Of a DNA stretch of 64,000 bases, positions 10,380 through 20,979 are shown piece after piece. This stretch comes from Casuarina equisetifolia. Lineage: Eukaryota > Streptophyta > Magnoliopsida > Fagales > Casuarinaceae. The stretch spans positions 10,466,501 through 10,530,500 of the forward strand of contig CM052360.1 in the NCBI GenBank assembly GCA_028551475.1, read 5' to 3'. The notes under the pieces are model-generated. The model had not been told where the DNA came from and made no database searches. It worked only from the letters and a program-made list of their open reading frames with translations. The position numbers and the translations under genes were made by a program. Position 1 is the first letter of the stretch. Every line of letters begins with the position of its first letter.

Positions 10380-10845
10380 ACCAAAGATTATTGCACTAAT
10401 GAGGGGACATTTAGAAGTGCATATTCAACTCTTTGATTAATTGAATTTCTATTCTTGCCCATGTTGATCTAAGTAATAGAGAATGAACCTTATTACTAGA
10501 TCAAGTTTCTAAACAACTTTGCCAAAACACAATATATGTTCTCAACTTATGGATGCATTCTACCCCTTACAATAAAGCAATGGACTTTCTTTTCCATCTC
10601 AATCCAACTTATCCTTGTTTCTTTTGCCACCCCTATCTCTTTCATCTTTTTCACAATCCTTGCTTTATCTTTGCATCTTTTTTCAAAGGAATATATATTA
10701 ACTAACAAATCATGTGGCGTAGGACTTTCAAATACTAATAAAAACAACTAATTTTAAGATTTGAAGCATACTTGCCCATCTTTGAGTCACCATGAACACT
10801 ACGCCCCAAGCAATGCTAGCCAAACATCTATACTAGGAATCTTAG
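10380..10845 (-). pseudogene. PPR protein, C-terminal E-domain fragment
   Basis: Plant PPR proteins bind organellar RNA, and the E and E+ motifs follow the repeats. On the minus strand the order is DVWLALLGA, HGDSKMGKYASN, LVNIYSFEKR, KKMKEIGVAKETRISWIE, then KKVHCFIVRGRMHP and IYCVLAKLFRNL. That is the canonical E/E+ arrangement (ALLGAC..HG, LLANIYS, GVKKEPGCSWIE, VHxFxxGDxxHP). Frame changes occur between LLGA and HGD and again before LLVNIYS, so it is not functional. The related upstream part of such a gene is at 50.97-52.07 kb on the plus strand. The two may be halves of one gene or of two copies. Confidence 0.75.
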
Positions 10846-12546
10846 TAAAACCTTAGTAAATTCTTTAACTTTAATAAACTATGTTTGGAGGACCTAACCA
10901 TTCAATGAATAGTTCCACTAATGGTGCATTATTTTACTTCATTGTACAATGGCCTAAGATGGCCATTAGCTCTATAATTTATTGTTCATCTTTAGCAATT
11001 AAGGGCAAGCTAAGGTAAATTTAATAATGTTAGCCCATTACTTTCTTCAATTGTGATATATGGAATACTGGATAAATTTGAGATAATGGTGGAAGAGAAA
11101 GCTTGTATGCTACTTGCCCAATTTTTTGTAGTATAACTAATGGACCATAATATCAAAGGGCTAGCTTGAGGTCCCTCTTATATGATAATGATAGTTGATG
11201 ATATGATTGTACTTGTAAGTAAATAGAGTGACCTACTTGGAATTTGCATGTTGATTGCCTTTTATTGGCAAACTGTGTATGTTATGCTTGGCTCTCTCAT
11301 AATTATAGTTTAATAACCTACACCTAATGAGCCTTGTCTTACATATAGATATTAATGTCTTGATCTTGTTTTGTGTGGTAATGAGTATTATACCACCATT
11401 CTATAAGGACTAGGCAATGGTGTCATCTCTTTGGTTAGTCCTCATAACCACAAAGCAAGTATTGCTCAAGGCATTGATTTACCTATTCCATTTGTCTACA
11501 AGTTTGCATGTGGCAGGAATTAGTATGATGCAATTTTACCCTGAATAGTTGAAATAACTTTAACCAAAGTTTAATAAAAAAAATATAGGGTCGCAATGAC
11601 TAGTAATCATAGAAGGAAGGCCATGTAACTTGTCTAAATTTTTCATGAATAATGCAACCATTTATGAAGCAGTGTAAAGGTACTTTTAAGCCGATGTAAT
11701 GGGCATATTTGTGAATATGTCAATGACTACAAGGATGGAGTCATAGCCTTCATTTATAGGCAATCCATCAATAAAATTCATGAAAATGTCTTGCCATGCT
11801 AGTTATAGAATTAAGAATGTTTAAAGGAAACCTAGATAAGGCACCTTTTTAGTCTTAAAGCATTGGCACAAATCACATTGTGATACCCACTCCTCTATCA
11901 TGCATTTTAGTGAGGACCAATAAGAAAGCTATTGAACTTGCTATATAGCATCGCAAATCCTTGAATGGCCCTCCATGCCAGAGTCATGGAGTTGGTGAAT
12001 AATTTGAAACCTCAATTCCCCATGTTCTCCTACTAAAATTTTGCCTTGGAACTTTAAAAGGCATCTTTTGAGAACATAATCAAGATATGAGATAGGATTT
12101 ACTACTAATTATGTCATGAGTTCTTGTATCTTTGCATTCCCTTCATAATTGGCTAGCATTTCTTTAATCTAGTAAAGTTCTTACACTATCAATGATTATG
12201 CAAAAGATGATAAAGCCTTAGCTTCTCTGGGTTATTGACAAAAAGGGTTTGTTGTTGTATTTGCAGCCCCACTCTTGAATTGCCATTAACTTTGTAAGTC
12301 GTTTGCTATAAATGTAAGGTGTAATGGCTAACCAAAAAGAGGGGGGTTAAATTGGTTATCTCGATTTTTTTTTTTGGTAGGTTCAATCACTTTTCATGCA
12401 CTTAAGCTAAGCATTCAAGGATATCAAAATCAAACAACCAAGTAAATAGACAAAAAGAAAAATGTACACAAGTTTACATGGTGGTTCAGCCCTTGTCACC
12501 TACTTCCACCCTCTTCTCTTTCAACACAACCGATTGAAGTCCACTT

Positions 12547-14026
12547 TGTTGAAAACCATATGTTAATGTGTTTTGTTGAGTAAAATTTTATTTGTGAATG
12601 TATGGTAACTTCTTTATGTGCATATATTGAATACCAAAGGAAGTAAAAGATGTGCAAATAATAATATCAATTAATGATATTATAAAGTAGCTGATTTCCT
12701 ACACTTCATTATCAAACATCATATATAAAGCTTAGATAAATATTTTTATGTGATTTAATGAGCAAAAATATAAGTACTTATATTAAAGAAAAAATGATAC
12801 TTGATTTTGTGTGCTTGTAGGTACATGTTGACAAAGGGCTAAAGATTATATTATGAAAGGAAAATTCAATATACAAGGTTCTATGTGATCAAGCTTAATG
12901 CATAATTGAATGGAATTATATGCAAAGCTAAAAACAACTTTGCTAGACTAAATGCTTTGCTGGACCAAGCTTAAACAACTTTACTGGACTGAGTGCTTTG
13001 CTAGACTAAGCTTAAACTCCTCTGTTGGACCACGCTGAAGTTGTCCCACTAGATCGCGTTGGAGTTATTCTAATGGATCAAGTCTGAGCTGATCCACTAG
13101 CTCGCAAGCTAATCCATTGAACAAAGCCTTGCTCGAGCTTGAGGTTGTGAAGCATTGCTGTTTAAATGAAACAACCGTGTTTGAAAAGGCTTAATCATCA
13201 TTTGCACTATTGATTGATGGAGCATCTATCAAGTCTCAATAGTTTAATCTCAACGGGCAACTCAGGTTTAAATGAAAATGCTAGAAAGCTCATTTACTCA
13301 ATATATGATATAAAAGGAGAAAAAGAACATCCTTTTGGTGTGGTTTTGATGAGATTGTGTTGAGAAATCAAGTTTATACTCAAGTCTTGCAAAGATCTTA
13401 TACCCAATAATATTCTTCATTGATCTACGAAGCAACTTTGTATCTTTGGTGATATTCCTTCAAACTAATATTCTTTTGAATATTCACTGTTAGATTAAGT
13501 CATTTATATGCTGATTGATCTTTGATTATTATATGCACATAAACCTTTTTGTAAATCCAAAACCTTAACTTTGTGAAAATTGGGGGTTTCATGATTAGAG
13601 CTTGAATTAAGTTTGTATTTCTTCAATTAGCTTTTTGATAAGCATCATTCCTCACTCACATTATATATTTGAGGATTTGCTTGATGTACTAAGGTTGGTT
13701 AACCTAAATATTGTAACCATGGATCATTTAACTCCTTATGGAGCAGTTGTGAAGTGTAGGAGAAGGTTTTTCCTAGCTTGAAGTAAAGTAGACTTCAACT
13801 TGTTGAGTTGAAGGAGAAAAGGGTGGAAGTAGGTGACAAGGGCTAAACCACTATGTAAATCTATGTGTCCTCTTATCTTGTTTTATCTCTTTGTTTATAT
13901 GCTTTGATATATTTGTGTTGAATGCCAATCTTGCATGAAACTTTGAAGAACAAAAAAATATAGGTAAAATCATAAAAACCAAGTCAACCCCCCTCTTTAT
14001 CTCTCTCTTTCTCTCTCTCTCTCTCC

Positions 14027-14082
<56 letters not shown>

Positions 14083-14100
14083 TAGGTATAAAACCTTACA
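12547..14100 (+). mobile_element. F2-c: solo-LTR-like element nested in F2-d
   Basis: It starts TGTTGAAAACC, ends ACCTTACA and is flanked by a perfect 5-base duplication CACTT (12542-12546 and 14101-14105). Removing it restores the F2-d sequence across GAAGTAAAGTGGACTTCAA, so it inserted later and in the opposite orientation. It contains the family's conserved palindrome near 12,668-12,690, a degenerate tandem-repeat zone at about 12,930-13,140 and the copia-LTR-like block near 13,820-13,860. Confidence 0.87.
13994..14080 (+). repeat. (CT)n microsatellite in F2-c
   Basis: Near-perfect CT dinucleotide tract with a few TT and CC interruptions. It replaces the short C-rich run that other F2 copies have at the same place near their 3' end, so it is an expansion specific to this copy. 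Confidence 0.95.
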
Positions 14101-16426
14101 CACTTTACTTCAAAGCTAATAGAAAATGCTCTCCTACATTTTCCAACTCCTTTTTAAGGAGTTAAATGGTTCATGGTTACAATGATAAGGTTAAATCAAC
14201 CTTAGTACATTAGCAAGTCCTCAAATGTGTAATATTTGTGAGGAGTATTGCTTATCAAATAGCTAATTGAAGATATACAAACTCAATTCAAGTTCTAATC
14301 ATGAAACTCCCAATTATCACAAAGTTAGGGTTTTGGATTTATAAAGGAGTTTATGTGCAAATAATAATCATAGTTTAATTAGCACATAAATAACTTAATC
14401 TAACAGTGACTATTTATAAGAATATTAAAATGTAAGAATATCACTGAAGATTCAAACTTCTTTTATCGATCAATGAAGAATGTCATGAGTGTATGATCTT
14501 TTACAAGCTTTAATATTTTCTCAATCTCTCAACCAGATTTCATCGAAAAGCTCCAAAGAACTATCAAGAACATCTCTTTATATAATATATAAAGCATACT
14601 AGCTTTCTAGGGTTTTTGTTCAAACTTGAAATGCCCGTTGTAATTTTTTTGTTGAGACTTAATAGAAGCTCCATCAAATATCAGAACAAACGGGGATTAA
14701 TTATCTTCATAGCCATTCTACAACACTATCTCTTTAGGTTTTTTCCCATTGGAGAATTGATGATAGAGAGAGGCAAGAGAGCAACTTGGTGTTTCTTAGG
14801 GTTAAGGCTCTTCTCTTCACAATGGCTTAAGAGAATTACTCTTAAGTGAAACAACATTGCAGCTTCAAATTAAGACATTAGGCGAGCTGAGTATTATGGG
14901 CTAAGCTTGCAGGCTTAGCTTGTGGGCTAGGCTTGTGAGCTTAGCTTGTGGGTTGAGCTTGTGGGCTTCTTCCTATGGACCTGATCCAATTAAATAAGGA
15001 TCCTCTTTTGAGCTTGAACCAACTAACTAAAATCAAGTATTATGACTTTAATTTTAGCCTTCATAGTGTGATTCTTGATTCATGTGTACCTACAAGTAAA
15101 TAAATCCAAGTATCATTTTTTCTTCAAATATTCAAATATTCTCTTAGCTCTTTTTCATACAAAATATTTCTCAAGGCATTGTATGAAGTTAATTTGTAAA
15201 AAAAATGTAGGAACCTGACTACTTTATAATATCATTTATTGATATTATAATTTTCACACCATTTACTTCCTTGATGTTCAATATTGTATATAATCATATG
15301 AAAAATATTTATACAAATAGTATATGTAGCCAAAAGTTTGTCACAACAAAACACACCTTTTTCCAACAATAAAGTTATAGTCACCTTTTGTTCTAGTAAA
15401 TATTTCAAATTGCAATGATTTGTCTTAATATGAAGTGATGTCCAACTAGGTAAGGATGCCATTTTTGTATTGTTATGACTAAGGCAAGCAATTCCTATTT
15501 ATACAGTGATCTACCTAAGTGCTTAGGTATTAAACATTACTCAAATAGGCAATAGGTCATCCTTCTTGCATAAGTACTACTCCCCCCTTACTACGAGCTT
15601 CAATCTCAATGATTAATGCTTTATTAAAATTAAGGGTAGCTAACATAAGTATAGAGCTCATTATATGTTTTAACTAATTGAACATAGCTTTCATTTCTAA
15701 AGTCAAAGTAAAATTTTCCTTCTTAAGCAACTGTATAAAGGGTTTGCTAGTGTGACTATATCCCTTAACAAATCTTCTATATTAACCTATAAATCTAAAA
15801 AATCCTCTCAACACTTTAAGGTGGTAAGAGGAGGCTAAATTTTCATATATTCTACTTTGCTAGGATCCACTTCAACTACATAGCCCAAATTAAAGTATCC
15901 TAAATACTCAATTCTAAAGTGAGCAAAAAAATATTTACTTTTTTTTAACACATAATGAATTTTTTTATAATATCTAAAGGGTGGCCTAAAGATGTGCCAC
16001 TTGATCCTTTAAAGTCAGACTATAAATCAAAATATCATAAAAGAATATAAGTACAAACTTTAGAAGGAATGACTGAAAGATAGTATTCATTAGGGCTTGA
16101 AATGTCATCGAAGCATTTGTTAATTCAAATGGCATGTCAGCAAACTCATAATGTCCTTGATGGATGTAAAATGCTATTTTGTAAATGTCATCTATATTCA
16201 CCCTTACTTAATGATAACTTGACTAAAGATCTAGTTTTGAAAACCAATGAGACCTATGTAATTTATCTAATAGTTCATTAATAATAGGAATAGGAAACTT
16301 ATTTTTCACTGTTATCTTATTTAGTCTAGGATAATCTACACATAAACACCAAGATCCATCTTGCTTATTTGCCAACAACATAGGAAAGGCAAAAGGGCTA
16401 GTGATGTGGTCAATGATTTCGTGATC

Positions 16427-16484
16427 TAGCATCTCTTTCACTATATTTTCAATCTTAGCATCTCTTTCACTATATTTTCAATCT
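16427..16484. repeat. 29-base perfect tandem duplication in the relic-2 RT region
   Basis: Two identical 29-base units (16427-16455, 16456-16484) lie at the upstream edge of the reverse transcriptase coding remains. The unit is not a multiple of three, so it is also a frameshift lesion. Confidence 0.92.
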
Positions 16485-17489
16485 TAGCCTTTTAAACATA
16501 AGGATACCAATATAGGCATTTATTCACTAAAGCGCTATTAGGTTGGAGTGAAATGTGATAGTTAAACACCTTTTAAGGAGGTAAGAGATGGTATTTCAAA
16601 AACCAATTGAAATTTATCTAAAATTGTTTATACTAGAAAGTGCGAAAAGATAGTCAAGCAAACCACTAGGTTATTTGCTATCACTGCCATTAACATCTTC
16701 AAACTAGTTTGGTGTGCTTTCTCCTTTAAAGCCAAAGTTGTTCTCCATTATTTGTAACCATAACCGTGATAACTTAAAAGCCACACTAATTGGATTATAA
16801 GCTGCTAACATGAAAACACCAAACACCATATCTTACTGAATAATGTCAAGGACTAGAACTTCCATCTTGAAAACATGCCCTTGTATTGTCCACCAAAAAC
16901 TATTACACCTTTAATGACTACACAAATCCTCTCCATTGTCTACTCCTCCGAACGGCTTTGTCTCTTCCACTTTATGTCTTATTCATTTTATTGTTTTTAG
17001 GTGCACAAAATCATGTGTACTACTCGAGTAAACTAAAATCATGATAGGTGTTTTTTCACTCATTGCCCTCCAATGCATAATACTAATGTTCTTCCTAAGA
17101 TTGCATTAAGTGAAATAGATACATGGTCAATAATGCCATCGTCGTGCTCCTTTGATTCTTCTTGAATTGGTTTTGCTTCCTTTTCCTTTTCTCTTTTCTA
17201 ATCATCATGCATAATTTTTTTGGCTAACATTAATGTCCATGATATAATTCTCATCACAATTGAAGCATAATCCTTTAGCCCTTCAAGCTGAAATTTCTAC
17301 ATAGGTCATTTTTTGTGTAGGAAGGTTTTGAAGAGGATCATGATTAGGAACCTTTTGGACAATCTTCAGCATGCCGTATCCCCATTAAGGGACCAAATGA
17401 GGGCTTTTGAGGCCCTAAAACTTTATTTGTAGGTTGGTTGATACATCTAATATGGTATTGTTTCCTTATTTCATTTTTTTTCCTTTTTT

Positions 17490-17566
17490 TTGTTGCAAAA
17501 TAGGAATGAGGTGGAAAACAACATGAAAACTTAAGTTGTTTCCTAAGTTATTCTCCATTGTACTGT
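17490..17566. repeat. Duplicated 80-base segment, left copy
   Basis: GGAATGAGGTGGAAAACAAC and the following 50 bases up to TTATTCTCCATTG are repeated in diverged form at 18,947-19,010 (AGAATGAGGTGGATAATAAC.. to TTATTCTCCATG). The F1-b element lies between the two copies. The segment is longer than a target-site duplication, so it is a separate older duplication. Confidence 0.75.
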
Positions 17567-17628
17567 GTCATTGTATCAATACATATAATCTCATGTTGTT
17601 TATCTAATTCAATTTTTTTTCTTCTTTG

Positions 17629-18920
17629 TGTTCGATGAATTTTAAATGCAAGTGAACATATTGAACAAGTAATATAATGATGAGTAAGGTATCATCCCAT
17701 AGAAATTGGTGATTATTAAGTCAACTAATTACTAACGGTGAATAAAAATCCTAGAATTTATCATGCAAACCAAATTGATAGAGAATGAACTAATCAACTA
17801 GATTTAATAAAACTAAATACACGAAACATGTTAGAGCATCCGATTTCACCATAACTATGAAGTACTAATGTAAATTATGTATACTTGCAAGAAGGATAAT
17901 ATCTATGTGATGGCAGAATTTTCTAATTTATTCATTATCCTATGTCTAGGTATAATAAACATATTTAGTTCATTAATTCACTATATCTCTATATGTGAAT
18001 TGAAATAAACCAAATGTCATAAGATCTATAAACATTTCAAGTTTACACTAAGAGCCACACAAATAATGTGGTATATGTCTATCTATAGTTAATTTATGGT
18101 TATATATTACAAGAAGCAATTATATATCATTTCCTGTCGATCTCACATATGCAAATTAAATCATTTAAGTGATAGCTAATTACATAAAAGTATTAAACAT
18201 AGTAATATGCAACTTCACATAAACAAAATATCTTGCAAAGCATAAAAACTTATAAAATTCACATCATTATAGTTAGGCTATATTGTCGTTCTAACAAAAA
18301 AGAAATTATAACATAATGAAATAACAAACCATAACAATGATAAAAATTAAGTAAAACATCTTAAATGAAAGAAAAACAGGAAAGTTGTCACCATATTGTC
18401 TTTTCTTTAAGAAGTTTTTGCAAAACTTATACAAATCAAACCAAAATCAAGAATGGCATGAAGTAGAGGTAAGCTGTTGTGCCTCTCCTTTCTTTTTCTT
18501 TTTTTCTTTTCTTTTTCATCTCTTGGGGCGGCACCTTTTTTCTCTCTTTCTTTTCTCCCTCCTTTGTTCTCTTATGTAGTGTTTTCTCTCTCCATTTATT
18601 GTTGTGCAATAGCCCTAGATTCTCTCTTGATAATTTACACATGTCCTTTCTCCTTTTACTTTTTTGTCCTTTTTGCCTTTTTTCTTCTCTTTTACACATT
18701 ACTTTCTCTTCTTCTTATTTTTCTTTTTCCTTTTCTTTTATTCCTCTCGTGCCTTGCTTCTTTTCTTCATGTCTCCTTTGTTTATCATGCTCTTTTGGGG
18801 TTTGCTACATAAATAACAAAGATTTAAATAAATATATAAAAACTTAAATGTTGTCTCACAAAACTTGTATTATTTGTATACTAAAATAGTTAAAATAACT
18901 CTATAAAAATATAGTTATCA
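17629..18920 (+). mobile_element. F1-b: solo-LTR-like element, 1,292 bases
   Basis: Starts TGTTCGATGAA, ends GTTATCA, perfect 5-base duplication CTTTG (17624-17628, 18921-18925). Its body is colinear with F1-a, including the block CCTATGTCTAGGTATAAT and the pyrimidine-rich zone at 18,480-18,790. Frames of 110-120 codons in that zone are rich in Phe, Leu and Ser because of the pyrimidine tract and are not genes. Confidence 0.82.
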
Positions 18921-19010
18921 CTTTGTTTCTTTTTCTTTTTTAGGAAACAAGAATGAGGTGGATAATAACATGAAAGACCTAGTTGTATCCTAATTTATTC
19001 TCCATGATAA

Positions 19011-20740
19011 CTAAGTAAACAAGACACTAGGACTTTAGTTTCTCTCCTTTGGCTTCACTGGCTAGTTTGTTTTTGAAAGGTAGGAAGGTCTTTCCACTAA
19101 TAAATTATTGTAAAGCTTCAGGTACCTAAACACCATCCTTCCTTTAATAATTCTAAAGAATGTGCCACATGGTTCTCTCCATTGTTGTTAGCGTAGAGTT
19201 CAACAAGTGGACATATTTCTTTGTTTACTCATTGTTCTGCAACAAAACACACCAAAAAAATAAAAAAAAATAAAAAAATCATAAATTTTAAAACACCTTA
19301 CCATTAGAATGGATTTATAGTCAAAGCTAAAATCTTAATCTAAACAAGTAAAAAGGACAATCAAAATTCAATTTTCTTTTATCAACATCAAAAGGAAATT
19401 TTGATTTTCTTGCACAAAAGGAGTATTGAGGCTTACTTATTAGGATGCCCCTGCCAACACCATATTTCAATTTCTCATAGAGAATTTTTTGATTTCATGA
19501 ACAAATTTAATAAATGATGACCTTGTAGCATGGGCAAGATGCAATAATAGGCTTCATAAGGCTTACCATTTCCTACCCATATTGAATTTCCAATCCCTTA
19601 CACTCATAGTCTATATAGTTTGAACAAGACAACTAACTCTTTGTAAGTTTGAAATGTTGGAAACCATCCTTCTAGATCTACTTCTTCGAAGTTGCATCAT
19701 TTAGGGCATTAGAAATGATGGATATAACTTGGTGGGGGATCTTCAATTGCATTGTTGTATAGAAATTTAGACTTAAAATGTTATAAACATGAAACTTTTG
19801 AATTGAAAATCACCTTTATGTCACAAATAAGAATTCACATAAAGGAACCCATTTTTCTTTTACATGTTTCATTTGTGGGCACAAGTCCATAAATAACATT
19901 CCTAGAAAAAATGAACATTAATGACCAAAGGCAACCCTATACTTTTCTAAGGAAAGGAACAAGCTTTGAGAAGATACTACAACCTTATAGGTAACTCAGA
20001 AGGATAAATCCAATCTCCTAAATGACATGCACAAAGTGGCTACTCGCATGTAGTAATCAAATTGTCACACCCTTGGGGTTAGGGATGTGATCTTAAAACC
20101 AAAATAAACATTGAAGAACACAAAACACTAGATTGTGTTCAAACTTGACATAATAACAACATATAAGAAGAAAGTAATACACAAACTATCAAGACTGGGA
20201 ACTTAAAGCTTCCTCAATTATGTAAGCTAAGGAAAGGTTTCAATCTTTTTAAGCATGACTCTACCCTTCCTCTTTACTTTTTATTTGTAGTCTAATTTTT
20301 AGCCTAATATGAATGTGGTTTGGATTCCTAAAACAACTAGATTTCATATTCCTAAAGCAACTAGAATTTAGGCATTTTCCAAAACTACTTAGTCCCTTAT
20401 CCTAAAATGATTGGGATTTAGATTTCTAAATCAATTGGGTTTTGTACATTCCTCCAAAAACTACTCAATCTTCTAAAACAAAATGATCTAAAAACATGAC
20501 ATAATTGAATAGGCTATAATCCTTCATTTAGCATATCCTAAGCTTGACACAAATATTTGTCTTCTCCTTCACCCTTCACTTATGTCATGCTAATACAACT
20601 ACTAAGCTCATGTAACAAGAAAGGTACCAAAAGTCTCCAACAACACTAGAAGTAGGATATCCTATACCTAAAGCTAGAATGAAAATAAAGAAGAGAGTAG
20701 TGCCAAAAAATACAAAAAAACAATTAAGTTAAAGAAATAA
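19011..20740. other. Unassigned, probably degenerate retroelement sequence
   Basis: No open frame of note and no recognisable domain. The part near 20,067 (starting TGTCACACCC) and the part near 19,600-19,700 have the texture of old retroelement sequence, but I could not pair them with a second LTR. Confidence 0.35.
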
Positions 20741-20979
20741 CAATGATGCAAAACATGTAAGATTTAGACCATCCTTTAGAACAAAGTCAATAAAATGTTA
20801 TTTACATAAAGACTCTCTCTCAAATGACTTTAATGACACATAAGGATTAAAAAAAGTAGTTAGATCCATATACTACCAAAATCATTAAAATCTATAAAAA
20901 AAACCATATGTTCAAACATAAAATAAATCTTTTAGATGCATAGTACAAAAGATATTATGCAAAAACATACTAACATCAC

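Larger units (their letters stand above)
12313..15368 (-). mobile_element. F2-d: solo-LTR-like element split by F2-c
   Basis: Read on the minus strand it starts TGTTGGAAAAAG (15,368) and ends CCTTACA (12,313). It is flanked by a perfect 5-base duplication ATAAA (12308-12312 and 15369-15373). Without the inserted F2-c its own length is about 1.5 kb. Near its end it carries GTGGAAGTAGGTGACAAGGG and GAACCACCATGTAAA, a variant of the TGGACGTAGG..CCGAACCACG block that many plant copia LTRs carry, and then a C6 run. No coding region. It sits inside the RNase H/integrase part of gypsy relic 2. Confidence 0.85.
10880..17450 (-). mobile_element. Decayed Ty3/gypsy element (relic 2)
   Basis: Minus-strand remains occur in gypsy order. 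Near 17,270 there is a zinc-knuckle trace (LCFNCDENY). At 16,441-16,223 lies the reverse transcriptase fingers/palm (DHITSPFAFPMLL, DGSWCLCVDYPRLN, FSKLDL). At 16,201-15,986 lies palm sequence with FYDILIYS where the family has YxDD-type residues. After the F2 insertion, integrase follows at 12.2-11.1 kb (EWVSQCDLCQ, MNFIDGLPINEGYDSILVV, PSMITSHCDP), and then QIYPVFH-like C-terminal sequence. Many stops and shifts are present. No LTR pair was identified. The element hosts F2-d, which hosts F2-c. Confidence 0.8.

Noticed and set aside
13981..14090. CRISPR-like or satellite array
   Set aside because: It is a simple CT microsatellite; no CRISPR array or operon-like structure exists in this plant window.
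12313..15368. A full LTR retrotransposon with F2-d halves as its two LTRs
   Set aside because: The two F2-d parts are different portions of one unit, not copies of each other. Target duplications show one insertion inside another.
18477..18847. Hydrophobic frames of 111 and 122 codons
   Set aside because: Same pyrimidine-tract artefact in F1-b, in two overlapping frames.
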